Positions 26,520 through 34,521 of a stretch of DNA of 61,899 bases are shown piece by piece. Within the stretch, counting starts at the first letter, position 1. Every line of letters starts with the position of its first letter. The position numbers and the translations under genes are program-made. A model generated the notes under the pieces. It did no database searches. It worked only from the letters and a program-made list of their open reading frames with translations, and was not told where the DNA came from. Origin of the DNA: Paludibacter sp. (GTDB taxonomy: Bacteria; Bacteroidota; Bacteroidia; Bacteroidales; Paludibacteraceae). The DNA lies in assembly GCA_023666945.1 (NCBI GenBank), contig JAMPAY010000014.1, forward strand, positions 1 to 61,899, in the 5' to 3' direction.

Positions 26520-27605
26520 TTAGGAAACAATGTAGCGTTGTACTGTTTCTATAAGTTGATCTTTATAGTTATAGATATCATCTATATTATCTAATTTGTA
26601 TTTTGTTCCCTTTTTGTTTATATCAAGTAGTTCTATATATTTATTTATAGAATTAAAATGTAAACGGCAGATCAACTTATTACGATTGTTGTCATACAAA
26701 ATGGAAAAATAAGTTTGCGCATCACGATAAGTGATCTGATCTGACGGACACAAACCGTATAAGAGCGATTTTATAAGGTAAAAACCTTGTAATTCTTCTT
26801 CTGTAGTTATAATCAAGAATTTACTATTCGACTCTTTTTCTTCTATGTTGCTTTCTGTGCTGCTTACATCATTCTTATTCTGTACGGATGTATCGGTTGT
26901 TTGCATTGCGATATTGAGTCGCTCCGATATAACATCGTTTACATGATTGGCAAGGGAGCGTTTGACCAATTCGGTGAATTTTTCTTGTACTCGTTGTGTT
27001 AACGAACCATCATAAATACGCTTTGCAAGTAACTTCACTAATTCCGTAGAAGGAGATTCAAACTCAGCCTTGATTTGTTTCTGCAGTTCTGACATATACT
27101 TGAGTTCAGAGGCCGATGTAATGATGTTTTCCATATCAAAATATGACTTGTGGAATTTCTTTACTTCCTCTATTTGTTCTTTCCGAATATCTTCCAGGTT
27201 TATTTCCAGGAAAGGAACATCATCCATTATGTTGGGTTTGGCAAGATCTGAGTAAAATCTATATACAATACCGTTTGTCAAGATACCAAAGCGTGCCTTT
27301 GATGCAACAAAATAACGTCTTAGTTGTGTGTCATGTAAATGTAGGTTTTGTTTCCAATGCTTACATTCAATAAGTATAATCGGTTCACCGTTCAGTACTA
27401 TGGAATAGTCTATTTTTTCTCCTTTCTTTTTGTTCAAATCGCAGTCCATTTCAGGAACCACCTCGGTGGGGTTAAATACATCATAGCCAAGCATCTGGAT
27501 AAAAGGCAATACTAACGCATTTTTAGTGGCTTCTTCGGTAGCTATAGATTCTTTTAGTTTGTCAACTCGTTCTGCAAGTTGGTAATATAAATCTTTGAAA
27601 TCCAT
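26520..27605 (-). CDS. Stand-alone HsdR_N-type PD-(D/E)xK nuclease-like protein
   Basis: A 361-residue protein with an N-terminal domain like the type I restriction enzyme HsdR nuclease. The site is visible as Glu25, EKIDYSIV (Asp66), and ILIECK (Glu80, Lys82), with a downstream Gln/Tyr motif (QLRRYFVA). It lacks the DEAD helicase motor of HsdR, and no methylase or specificity gene is near. A Lys/Glu/Asn-rich linker (about 230-265) leads to a C-terminal domain (EEELQGFYLIKSLL and YFSILYDNNRNKLICRLHFN) that often follows HsdR_N in such stand-alone proteins. It lies 70 bp after a WYL regulator gene in the same direction, in DNA more AT-rich than its surroundings. A role in defence or DNA repair is plausible but unproven. 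Confidence 0.82.
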   Translation of the reverse strand: MDFKDLYYQLAERVDKLKESIATEEATKNALVLPFIQMLGYDVFNPTEVVPEMDCDLNKKKGEKIDYSIVLNGEPIILIECKHWKQNLHLHDTQLRRYFVASKARFGILTNGIVYRFYSDLAKPNIMDDVPFLEINLEDIRKEQIEEVKKFHKSYFDMENIITSASELKYMSELQKQIKAEFESPSTELVKLLAKRIYDGSLTQRVQEKFTELVKRSLANHVNDVISERLNIAMQTTDTSVQNKNDVSSTESNIEEKESNSKFLIITTEEELQGFYLIKSLLYGLCPSDQITYRDAQTYFSILYDNNRNKLICRLHFNSINKYIELLDINKKGTKYKLDNIDDIYNYKDQLIETVQRYIVS

Positions 27606-27610
27606 ACTAT

Positions 27611-27642
27611 ATTATTTTGTAGGTTAATTATTTTGCAGGTTA
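27611..27642 (-). repeat. Two 16-bp tandem repeats just upstream of the nuclease start
   Basis: ATTATTTTGTAGGTTA (27611-27626) and ATTATTTTGCAGGTTA (27627-27642) differ at one base. They sit 5 bp before the nuclease ATG (minus strand), in the gap to the WYL gene; a possible operator for the WYL regulator. Confidence 0.75.
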
Positions 27643-27675
27643 TGCCATAAAAGTAGGGTGCTTTTTGTTAGTAGA

Positions 27676-28614
27676 TTAACGAATCAAGGTATCATAGAGT
27701 TTGCAGGCTTCTTGCAGTTGTAATTGTATTTGTTTAACGAGGTATATCGGCTCAAGAATCTTGATGTGTTTTCCCATGCTCATGAGTTTACTGATGAAAT
27801 CGCTTGTCGGACGCAGATGTAGTGAAAAATCGGCATAGGTATCATGAGTGTTGATTTCTGTTTGTGTGGAATGTAGAGGTAGGTCGCGTAGGTAATTGCT
27901 TTGCATACCATAAGCACGGAGTACTATATGCTCAATAGGAATGGCGTTGTCTATCAAAACTCCCCAATATTCTGCAAAGTAGGTTTTCGCATCGAAGTGA
28001 GGACGTAATTCGAATTTAATGTTGCTGATAGATATATCTACTATACGGTCGAAAGAGAATAATGCAAAGTAATCTCTTTCTTCTTTTTCTAAGGTAGCAT
28101 CACGATGGAAATGTCCCAATACATACCACCTCCGTTCAAAGAGTTTTATACAATAAGGTTCAAAGTCAGAATGTGATGGTTGTTGCGCTCCATATTTCAG
28201 ATAAGTAACGTTTACTCTCACTTTCTTCTTCATGGCCATAATCAGTAATTGCAAATGTTGTTCACACGGAATGTTTTCGAGTACTATTCTGTCTTGTAGA
28301 GTAAGATTTTCGCTGATAATGTTGTTAACTGATAACGTGTTGAGCATCCAATTCTGTATGGAATCTTCTTGTAAAACATAGGTGTTTTCTATAAAGTACT
28401 TATAGCCGTCTTTGCGGTCACACTCTATGTTTAAACCAAAGATATCTTGAATGGCATCTTTGTGGCGGTGGAAGGTAGACTTTGCATACTCAATGCCGCC
28501 ACTCATGTCTGTATCTAACCATTTTGCTTGTATTTCTTCAAAAGTGATTCTTTGTGCTTTGTGGATGGTATTAACTAACCAAATATATTCTTTGAATTTA
28601 TCAAGTACACGCAT
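27676..28614 (-). CDS. WYL-domain transcriptional regulator
   Basis: A 312-residue regulator. The N-terminal 80 residues form a winged-helix-like DNA-binding part (RITFEEIQAKW and AKSTFHRHKDAIQDIFG). The WYL domain lies at about 130-215 with the core YCIKLFERRWYVLGHFHRD; the W-Y-L motif itself reads W-Y-V. A WCX-like C-terminal part follows (TYADFSLHLRPTSDFISKLM). WYL regulators bind nucleic-acid or nucleotide signals and often control defence genes. The next gene in the same direction is a restriction-type nuclease with tandem repeats before its start, so this pair may be a regulator-effector unit. A -7-like TACCTTTG lies at 28647-28654. Confidence 0.88.
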   Translation of the reverse strand: MRVLDKFKEYIWLVNTIHKAQRITFEEIQAKWLDTDMSGGIEYAKSTFHRHKDAIQDIFGLNIECDRKDGYKYFIENTYVLQEDSIQNWMLNTLSVNNIISENLTLQDRIVLENIPCEQHLQLLIMAMKKKVRVNVTYLKYGAQQPSHSDFEPYCIKLFERRWYVLGHFHRDATLEKEERDYFALFSFDRIVDISISNIKFELRPHFDAKTYFAEYWGVLIDNAIPIEHIVLRAYGMQSNYLRDLPLHSTQTEINTHDTYADFSLHLRPTSDFISKLMSMGKHIKILEPIYLVKQIQLQLQEACKLYDTLIR

Positions 28615-28646
28615 AGATAGATTGTATTGCTATTTGACTTTGAGTG

Positions 28647-28654
28647 CAAAGGTA
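28647..28654 (-). promoter_or_regulatory. -7 box for WYL regulator gene
   Basis: TACCTTTG on the minus strand, 33 bp before the start. No TTG at the usual distance; upstream TTTC is the nearest candidate. Confidence 0.4.
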
Positions 28655-28746
28655 AATAATTTATTCTATAGAAAATAGGTATCATAGGAGACAAATACTT
28701 ACATGTCTCTTTTGTAAGAAACAAAGAATAGTCGGAAAGTAGAGAG

Positions 28747-29361
28747 TTATTCTCGAGAGAGTTTGTTTACACTCATTTTATATTCTTTTCCGCTTTCATC
28801 CACCTTTGCTACTTCTCCTGTTTTTACATTGATATAGGAATAACAAGGGTACTCGCTTTTTTCATATTTGCCGGTTGCCATATTTTTGGTTTTTACGGTT
28901 TGTGTAAACTGATACACATAGTAAAGGGGAACTTTATTTTCTGGCAATAAGGTAAGGGCTTTCAAACTATCGATGTTGGCTTTGTGCTGCTTTGCTGCTT
29001 TTGAATAGAATTCTGCGGAGTATCGTTCTTCTTCGGCCATATTGTCCCATCTGTAAGACAAATACGTTGAGACATTTCTCCAATGTTTAGTTGATTCTTG
29101 AAGCATACTGATATATACTCTTTCTTCAACGTCTATATCCCAATCAATTAAGAAGTCTGCATATGTAATTGTATCAATAGGGTGGTCTTCCCAATTTGTT
29201 ATTTTTGAGGATACATTCATTTTTATGCCAAGTACTGCAGCGGCTGTTTTACCCATAACGATTTCACCGTTATTTTTAAGCCATTTCTCAGTTGCTTTTT
29301 GTTGAGGATTTCCACAAGCCGTCAATAGAATGACACAAACTACAAGTTGCATTTTTTTCAT
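28747..29361 (-). CDS. Lipoprotein of unknown function
   Basis: A 204-residue protein with a short signal peptide and lipobox LLTAC (Cys16, followed by GNPQQ). Polar, Lys/Glu/Tyr-rich body without recognisable domain. The stretch YYVYQFTQTVKTKNMATGKY followed by a conserved-looking SYINVKTGEVAKVDESGKEY resembles secreted beta-rich proteins that show a conserved 'Y-x-N-x-x-T-G-E-V' turn, but I cannot name a family. It is the last gene before the WYL regulator on the same strand, 132 bp away, and is preceded by a long inverted repeat. AT-rich compared with genes to the right. Confidence 0.7.
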   Translation of the reverse strand: MKKMQLVVCVILLTACGNPQQKATEKWLKNNGEIVMGKTAAAVLGIKMNVSSKITNWEDHPIDTITYADFLIDWDIDVEERVYISMLQESTKHWRNVSTYLSYRWDNMAEEERYSAEFYSKAAKQHKANIDSLKALTLLPENKVPLYYVYQFTQTVKTKNMATGKYEKSEYPCYSYINVKTGEVAKVDESGKEYKMSVNKLSRE

Positions 29362-29442
29362 TGTTAAATGTTGTAATGGGTTAATAATTAGTGTATATTA
29401 TAGGTGGTTAAGGAAGGTCTGTTATGTATAGGGTCATACTGA

Positions 29443-29485
29443 TTTTGCATCCATAATCAATGAATTTTGATTTATGGATGCAAAA
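29443..29485. repeat. Long inverted repeat (14-bp arms, extended)
   Basis: TTTTGCATCCATAA (29443-29456) and its exact complement (29472-29485); pairing continues inward with one bulged T to an about 6-nt loop. It lies between the HAD gene stop and the lipoprotein gene start. It could be the terminator of the bcp-HAD operon, but no T run follows. Confidence 0.75.
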
Positions 29486-29552
29486 TTAGTAATAGGTACT
29501 CTCAATACATGGGAGAGCCTACAAAAAATAGTATAAATATCTATGAGAAGGT

Positions 29553-30188
29553 TTAGGTTGGTACTGCAGTGCTCCTCATTACGGGGTCTATCCATTCATC
29601 ACCTACGGCTTGTAATGTATGCAGACCAAATGTCGCACCTGCTCGTATGTTCTCTTCTAAGTCATCAATATATAGTGTATCCTCAGGCACGAAGCCTGTT
29701 TGGTTGAGCACTTCCCGGTATATCGAGGCATCAGGTTTGGCAAGATGCATCTCGTTAGAGAAGAAAGCATAGTCAATATCTCGTCCTATCTGTAAATCGG
29801 CTTCTGCGAAGAGTTGGCGTGTGCGTTGCAAGTGGGCGTCGTTTATGTTGGATAACAACGCAATACGTATGCCTTGTTGATGCAACGTTCTGATGATGTT
29901 CACTCGTTGTTGTGGAAGACCAAGCAACATACTGTTCCATGCTTCTTGCAGTTGGTCGATGGTTACCTCAGGGTGGCTCAACTGTTGTAGTGCTCCGAAA
30001 AAATCCTCATTGGTTATATTGCCGCACATGTATTTTCCTACCAAGTCTGAACCGCCTCCTCCAAGTAATTCCTTATCGGAAAATTGACCGATAGGTTGTG
30101 CCGAAAGGCGCCCCAGGGCTTGCAAAGTACGCTGCGGTTCAAGGTCTATAAGTACACCGCCAATATCGAAAATAAGGTTGCGTATCAT
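29553..30188 (-). CDS. HAD family hydrolase (YihX-like)
   Basis: A 211-residue HAD subfamily IA phosphatase. Motif I is NLIFDIGGVLIDLEP, with Asp8 as nucleophile. Motif II is ALLSNIND, Lys of motif III lies in HLAKPDASIYREVL, and motif IV is TLYIDDLEENI. The pattern FDIGGVLID resembles YihX-type sugar-phosphate phosphatases; the natural substrate is unknown. Its start codon overlaps the stop of the bcp gene by 4 bp (ATGA), so the two are coupled. No signal peptide is present. Confidence 0.88.
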   Translation of the reverse strand: MIRNLIFDIGGVLIDLEPQRTLQALGRLSAQPIGQFSDKELLGGGGSDLVGKYMCGNITNEDFFGALQQLSHPEVTIDQLQEAWNSMLLGLPQQRVNIIRTLHQQGIRIALLSNINDAHLQRTRQLFAEADLQIGRDIDYAFFSNEMHLAKPDASIYREVLNQTGFVPEDTLYIDDLEENIRAGATFGLHTLQAVGDEWIDPVMRSTAVPT

Positions 30189-30628
30189 AGAATCTGGGCA
30201 GCGTGGTTTTTAGTATCTACATCATCAATAATTCGTGTGAGAATACCTTGATCGTCAAAGATGAAAGTCTTGCGAAGTGTACCATGACAAAGACGTCCGC
30301 AGAAACGTTTCTCTCCCCATGCCCCAAAGGCTTGAATCATCTCCGTCGATGGATCGGAAAGGAGCGGAAATGGAAGTTGGTTGTTTTCGGCAAAACGTGT
30401 ATGCGATTTGGCAGAGTCTTTGCTGACGCCATATATCTGGTAGCCTTGTGCTTGAAATGTATGATAGTTGTCGCGCAGGTTGCAGGCTTCGGCAGTACAT
30501 CCGGGGGTACTATCTTTAGGATAGAAATACAGAACGGTTTTCTTGCCAAGTAAGTCCTCTTGTGTTACGGTCTCTCCTTTCTGATTAACAACCGTAAATG
30601 CAGGTAGTTTGTCTCCGATTTGTAGCAT
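30185..30628 (-). CDS. bcp: Thiol peroxidase, BCP/PrxQ type
   Basis: A 147-residue peroxiredoxin that reduces hydrogen and alkyl peroxides. The active site is YPKDSTPGCTAEACNLRD with peroxidatic Cys44 and resolving Cys49 in the 1-4 spacing of the PrxQ class. The rest follows the family to the C-terminus (IIDDVDTKNHAAQIL). It is cytoplasmic and works with thioredoxin. It is cotranscribed with the HAD gene, which starts inside its stop codon. Upstream lies a motif (30664-30679) that fits a sigma-54-like promoter as well as a TATCTTTG box. Confidence 0.93.
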   Translation of the reverse strand: MLQIGDKLPAFTVVNQKGETVTQEDLLGKKTVLYFYPKDSTPGCTAEACNLRDNYHTFQAQGYQIYGVSKDSAKSHTRFAENNQLPFPLLSDPSTEMIQAFGAWGEKRFCGRLCHGTLRKTFIFDDQGILTRIIDDVDTKNHAAQIL

Positions 30629-30661
30629 AAGTCGTCATGTTTTTGGTTTCTTAATATGCTA

Positions 30662-30679
30662 CAAAGATAGTGCCAAAAT
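30662..30679 (-). promoter_or_regulatory. bcp promoter: TATCTTTG box overlapping a sigma-54-like element
   Basis: Minus strand TTGGCACTATCTTTGT: -24-like TTGGCAC and -12-like TTGT at correct spacing, 36 bp before the start. TATCTTTG (30662-30669) within it is a standard -7 box, but without a -33 TTG 20 bp upstream. Both readings are possible. Confidence 0.45.
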
Positions 30680-30765
30680 TGGTGTGGGATATAAAGGGCA
30701 GGGTAGTTCCCTCTGTTTTTTTGTTTAAGCGATGGATGTACGAGTCTGATAAGTATGTGCTATAT

Positions 30766-30957
30766 TTATGAATTGTGTATAGTATCTTCTTCCTTCGGAC
30801 CTAATAGAATGCTGCTGTTTTTTGGCGCAAACCACCGCTTGAGCAATGCAATATACAGCATGTACGAACTGCCGTACAATATTACCGAGATGAATAGTAG
30901 TACACAGAGTACTATCTTGTATATATCCCACGTCTCTTTTTCTATGCGATTGAGCAT
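30766..30957 (-). CDS. Small single-span membrane protein
   Basis: A possible 63-residue protein starting MLNRIEKETW, with a hydrophobic segment (VLCVLLFISVILYGSSYMLY) and a basic/polar tail (LLKRWFAPKNSS). It overlaps the 3' end of the upstream membrane-protein gene by 16 bp in another frame, the pattern of a coupled downstream gene. No family is known to me, and a chance frame is not excluded. A longer frame that starts at 31035 is less likely because it would overlap deeply. Confidence 0.45.
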   Translation of the reverse strand: MLNRIEKETWDIYKIVLCVLLFISVILYGSSYMLYIALLKRWFAPKNSSILLGPKEEDTIHNS

Positions 30958-31781
30958 ATAGAGTAGTAGGTTGTGTGGAGTAAAGCCTTTGCTTGTTCTG
31001 CAAATTCTTGCTGTAAGTTTTCTGCTTCCATGCATAGAAGACTGAAACTACGTGCGTAGGCTCGATCACCGATTAAGTGTGCCGCCCAAGTCATATTCTC
31101 AGAATCAGAAGAATCAAATCCAACGACGTTTCCATTATATAGAGTTTCTCGCAGTGTTTCTGCATCAATTATTTGATTGGCAAAGTCGGGCGATAGACTA
31201 TTAAAGTATTTCTCCCAATTTGCGGTTAGGGAAAGACTGGCCTTTCTTATTCTAAGGGGGAATGTACTACATACCAACGATAATCCTACGCAGCAAATAC
31301 AGTTAATTACGATTATCGTAATACATAAGATGTGCCACTCCTGGGGTGAATACTGTATTATTTTGCGTACAATATATATATCGAATACCAACAATAGGAG
31401 GGCTAATAGTATAGATAAAAAAGTAGATAGAAAGGTTATCATTTGATTTTGTGTTGTATATAAACTACGGTTTTCTTTTTTCTGCAACCATCTTTCAGCC
31501 GTTCTCTTAAGGGGAGGCGCAAGTTCTTGCCATGAGTTCTCCTTATGCAAATCCTGTAGTACCACTTTTGCGAGCAGTCTTCCGCAGGGGGCTTGCATAT
31601 ATTCCTTAAAAGTTTCGGGGCGCAATTCGTTCGCATTGCGTTCTATGAGCAAGCGGTATTTCCGTTGCTTATCTTTCCATGAACTTAAAATACGATAGGC
31701 TACGCTACGCGCCAACAACTTATAGTACCTATTCCTTGGGGTATAATCCACCATAGATTGGTGCAATAGAGTGGGATACAA
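30942..31781 (-). CDS. Membrane protein of unknown function
   Basis: A 279-residue protein. The first 110 residues are charged and helical (SSWKDKQRKYRLLIERNANE). Two hydrophobic segments follow (about 114-140, MITFLSTFLSILLALLLLVF, and about 150-173). The C-terminal 100 residues are again soluble and partly acidic, with a helical end (EAENLQQEFAEQAKALL). No known domain recognised; the two-TM hairpin with soluble ends resembles SLATT-type or other small sensor/effector membrane proteins only in topology. It is followed by the small overlapping membrane protein. No clear promoter was found upstream. Confidence 0.6.
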   Translation of the reverse strand: MYPTLLHQSMVDYTPRNRYYKLLARSVAYRILSSWKDKQRKYRLLIERNANELRPETFKEYMQAPCGRLLAKVVLQDLHKENSWQELAPPLKRTAERWLQKKENRSLYTTQNQMITFLSTFLSILLALLLLVFDIYIVRKIIQYSPQEWHILCITIIVINCICCVGLSLVCSTFPLRIRKASLSLTANWEKYFNSLSPDFANQIIDAETLRETLYNGNVVGFDSSDSENMTWAAHLIGDRAYARSFSLLCMEAENLQQEFAEQAKALLHTTYYSICSIA

Positions 31782-31876
31782 CCTATGCCAATACCCCCAA
31801 TAAAGAGAAGAATGGCATAGGTGTTTAGATAAAGGTATCTTCTAATAGTTGAAATACCGGGATATTGCATTACAGA

Positions 31877-32154
31877 TTATGCTTGCATAGCTTTGTAAAA
31901 TGCATCTACTACTTTTTGTACACCGGCTTCGTCTATTCCGATAGTAACACTGTCGTACGTTGTGTAAATGCTTCGTAGTAGAGGTTGTATGATTGGCAGA
32001 AGCAACCAAAGCATGTACCTTCTTTTGTGTAACCAATTTCTTTTATACTGCTTGGGAGCAAATAACGGATATTCTTACCCATATTCTGTATCCATAAGCC
32101 TTTGAATTGTATAACTTCTACTACACGCTGGTTAGGAAAGTGTTGTGTCTTAAT
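31877..32154 (-). pseudogene. Decayed small gene with eroded start and one frameshift
   Basis: On the minus strand a protein-like frame reads IKTQHFPNQRVVEVIQFKGL and on to LPSSIKEIGYTKEGTCFGCF and LYYEAFTQRTT. It then shifts frame near 31945-31955 and continues VTIGIDEAGVQKVVDAFYKA to a stop at 31877-31879. A single lost base would join the two parts. The first part lacks a start codon at its natural beginning: an ATT (32152-32154) follows a promoter-like element. The Cys-rich GTCFGCFC stretch and the ordered end look like real protein. No family identified. A sequencing error cannot be excluded. Confidence 0.45.
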
Positions 32155-32162
32155 TTTGCTCG

Positions 32163-32193
32163 TAAAGATACCGCAATGTTTTATATCTCACAA
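32163..32193 (-). promoter_or_regulatory. Promoter-like element for the decayed gene
   Basis: Minus strand TTG (32191-32193), 20-bp spacer, TATCTTTA (32163-32170). Confidence 0.45.
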
Positions 32194-32458
32194 CATGGAA
32201 ATGTATTTTTATGATAAAAAACTTCAACCGAATAAGTCTTTTTGAAATATACTTATAGAATATATTTTTATTTGGAAGGCGATAGCGTATCCGCTCTTTT
32301 TTAGGTGACTTATGTAAGAGAGCACCAAAAACAACTGTTTCGAACCTGCTCTTTTTGATGTAAGTTGTCTAAATGTATAATATCTTATAAAAACAATAAC
32401 ATTTATCTTTTGCTCTAAGGGCGATTGCTTACAACACAAAGTAAAAGCAGGTAGTTTT
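32194..32458. other. Intergenic AT-rich region, no gene seen
   Basis: About 265 bp between the decayed gene and repeat copy C. Several short frames on both strands, none with coding character. Confidence 0.4.
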
Positions 32459-32530
32459 TGTCTACGAGACCGTAACGGGACCATAACGAGACCGTAACGA
32501 GACTTCGTCGAACTTTCATTTTGCCAAATG
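32459..32530 (+). repeat. Dispersed 11-bp-unit element, copy C (4 units plus tail)
   Basis: After TCTA come CGAGACCGTAA, CGGGACCATAA, CGAGACCGTAA and CGAGACTTCGT (from 32464), then CGA and a tail with CATTTTGCCAAATG. About 190 bp upstream of, and in the same direction as, the next gene. The 190 bp after it hold no recognisable gene or promoter. Confidence 0.85.
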
Positions 32531-32719
32531 TGCTTGCTTGTGCCGATTTTGTAAAAAGTACGTATGTACAATTGCTCACTTTCCACAAAACAAAAGCAGT
32601 TATGGATGCGTACCTGCAAAAAATGCTCTTCTAAATGAACGATTAGTGCAGTTGTGTGTAAGCATCAATGATTGCAATCAAAAAAATAAGATGTAGAATA
32701 AATGTAACTTAAAAAGATT

Positions 32720-33943
32720 ATGAAAAGAGTGATATATAAGCACGCTATGGCGGAAATTCGGAGGAGTAGGGTAGTTTTGTTACTAATGGCTTTCTTTGCA
32801 CTCAGTCAAAGTATATATGCCCAAGAGGAAATACGCAGTATAGTGGTCGATGAGCACGATTCGGTTTGGTATGTGGAACAGGAACTGGCATGGGAACGTG
32901 TACTGAGTGTCCGACCGCAGGACGAACATGTTTGGCGTAATTTGTTTGAAGCCGTCTATTATCAAGACATGCTGCGTCAGCAACGCAGGACGGACAAGGC
33001 ACGCCATTGGCAGGTAGTGGAACGTATGTACGAGGCGATACCGGATAGTTACACATACAATATATGTATGTGCCGATGCTTGATGGGAGATGATGTGGTA
33101 GCCGTTTATGCTGATGCTGCATTGCGCTTGTTGCCGGACGATGTGCGAGCAGAAGACTGTGAAACGTTGTTGGGATATTTGTGGATGACGGGAGTGGCAG
33201 ATGCCGTCGATACGGATGACCATGCACGCTTTGAACTCCTCTTGCAGCACTTGTACGAAACACAACGTTATCCGTCATCGGTATTACGCTATTGCTATAA
33301 TCAGTTTCAGGGAATGGAGGATGGCAGTTTGTATATAGCCAATGGTGATGTGGCTTTGTTTCCTGCTGTCTTGTTGCAGGAGGTACTGCAAAGTCATTGC
33401 GATAAGGTGATTGTGGTGGTGCCGTTTTTATCGCAGAAAACATATACGGACAATTTGTGTCATAAATTGGGGATTGCTCCCTTTGAAGTGGAGAAAACGT
33501 ATGCCGATTGGAAAGACTATAGTCGTGATGTGTTGGATTATATAGTGCATGAAACAAAACGTACAGCCTATTTCTTTCCGGGGGCTTGGCACGATTTTGA
33601 AGGTATCGAGGGTAATTTATATAGCGAAGGGCTGTTGTTACGCTATAGTGCCAAAAAATATGATAACTTGAGCCGCACGATAGAAATATTGGAGAAGAAA
33701 TATCATTTGGATTATCTGACGGAACCTGCGTTCGTAAAGGAAGAGAATTGGACTGGCGGATTGTCGTTGCAACTGAATTATTCTGTCATGTTGTCGCATG
33801 TGATAACTGCTTATCAACAAGCAGGTAATAAGGATAAGGCACAACGATTGGCACGAATTTTGCGGAGTTCGATCATGAATACGCCCTTGCCGGAGGATAC
33901 GCAACGTAAGTACTTGTCAATAGTTGACAAAGCAATGCGCTGA
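32720..33943 (+). CDS. Secreted protein of unknown function, first gene of a sigma-factor operon
   Basis: A 407-residue protein with an N-terminal signal-like segment after a longer basic leader (VVLLLMAFFALSQSIYAQ, cleavage near residue 35; a later start at 32750 would also fit). The body is mostly helical, and the early part resembles TPR-like helical hairpins (LLLQHLYETQRYPSSVLRYC). The middle LQSHCDKVIVVVPFLSQKTY looks like an alpha/beta segment. The end is again helical (AYQQAGNKDKAQRLARI). No domain could be named. Its stop overlaps the start of the ECF sigma gene (TGATG), so both are coupled; a sigma-associated envelope role is inferred only from that. Confidence 0.75.
   Translation: MKRVIYKHAMAEIRRSRVVLLLMAFFALSQSIYAQEEIRSIVVDEHDSVWYVEQELAWERVLSVRPQDEHVWRNLFEAVYYQDMLRQQRRTDKARHWQVVERMYEAIPDSYTYNICMCRCLMGDDVVAVYADAALRLLPDDVRAEDCETLLGYLWMTGVADAVDTDDHARFELLLQHLYETQRYPSSVLRYCYNQFQGMEDGSLYIANGDVALFPAVLLQEVLQSHCDKVIVVVPFLSQKTYTDNLCHKLGIAPFEVEKTYADWKDYSRDVLDYIVHETKRTAYFFPGAWHDFEGIEGNLYSEGLLLRYSAKKYDNLSRTIEILEKKYHLDYLTEPAFVKEENWTGGLSLQLNYSVMLSHVITAYQQAGNKDKAQRLARILRSSIMNTPLPEDTQRKYLSIVDKAMR
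33848..33863 (+). promoter_or_regulatory. Intragenic sigma-54-like element upstream of the ECF sigma gene
   Basis: TTGGCACG, AATT, TTGC, a full match to the -24/-12 consensus, inside the preceding coding region (codons for LARILR) and 80 bp before the sigma gene start. It may be coincidental because the codons alone explain it. Confidence 0.25.
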
Positions 33944-34521
33944 TGAAAAATCCCTTTATCAAATATTCTCGCCTTACAGACGAAGCCTTAATGGACTTGG
34001 TATGCCGCGATTCATCTTCTGCTTTCGAGGAGTTGTATCGGCGGTATGCCAAGGTCATACAAGGTTTTCTGTATCGGCGTTTGCAAGGTGACGTCGACCT
34101 TTCGGCTGATCTGCTGCAAGATGTGTTTATGCGTTTGTGGTCGGGGCGATTGCTTTATGGTAGCGGTCAGCCGTTCCGACCGTGGATTTATACGATAGCC
34201 TATAATCTGTTACGCAATCACTATCGTAATATGGATTATGCTGCATCTTATGTGTTAGAAACGATATGTACGCAAGTGGAAGGCATAGAGGATAATACTC
34301 CGCTATACATAGATCAGGCGAACTTCACAGTGGCTCTGCAGACGACGGTACAACGACTATCCGAACCACAACAACTACTCTTTGAATTGCGTTATACGGA
34401 AGAACTTACTGTACCCGAAATAGCAGTGGTAATGGGACTTCCTGAGGGAACCGTTAAATCGCGCTTACATACTTTATTGAAATTTTTACGTCAACAACTG
34501 AAAGCCTATGAAAACATTTGA
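33943..34521 (+). CDS. ECF-type RNA polymerase sigma factor
   Basis: A 192-residue sigma-70 family factor with only regions 2 and 4. Region 2 spans about 25-95, with LLQDVFMRLWSGR and RPWIYTIAYNLLRNHYR. Region 4 is about 130-185, with a helix-turn-helix in ELTVPEIAVVMGLPEGTVK. Length and layout are typical of ECF factors in Bacteroidota. The ATG shares its first base with the stop of the secreted-protein gene, and its end overlaps the next gene by 14 bp. The downstream TM protein is in the position of an anti-sigma factor but lacks a recognisable anti-sigma domain. Confidence 0.93.
   Translation: MKNPFIKYSRLTDEALMDLVCRDSSSAFEELYRRYAKVIQGFLYRRLQGDVDLSADLLQDVFMRLWSGRLLYGSGQPFRPWIYTIAYNLLRNHYRNMDYAASYVLETICTQVEGIEDNTPLYIDQANFTVALQTTVQRLSEPQQLLFELRYTEELTVPEIAVVMGLPEGTVKSRLHTLLKFLRQQLKAYENI

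Noticed and set aside
26451..29485. The two inverted repeats as ends of one transposon
   Set aside because: Their sequences are unrelated, and no transposase or target-site duplication is visible.
32459..32530. Copy C as a plasmid-like iteron origin
   Set aside because: No replication initiator gene is near, and the same units occur at three other chromosomal loci beside housekeeping genes.
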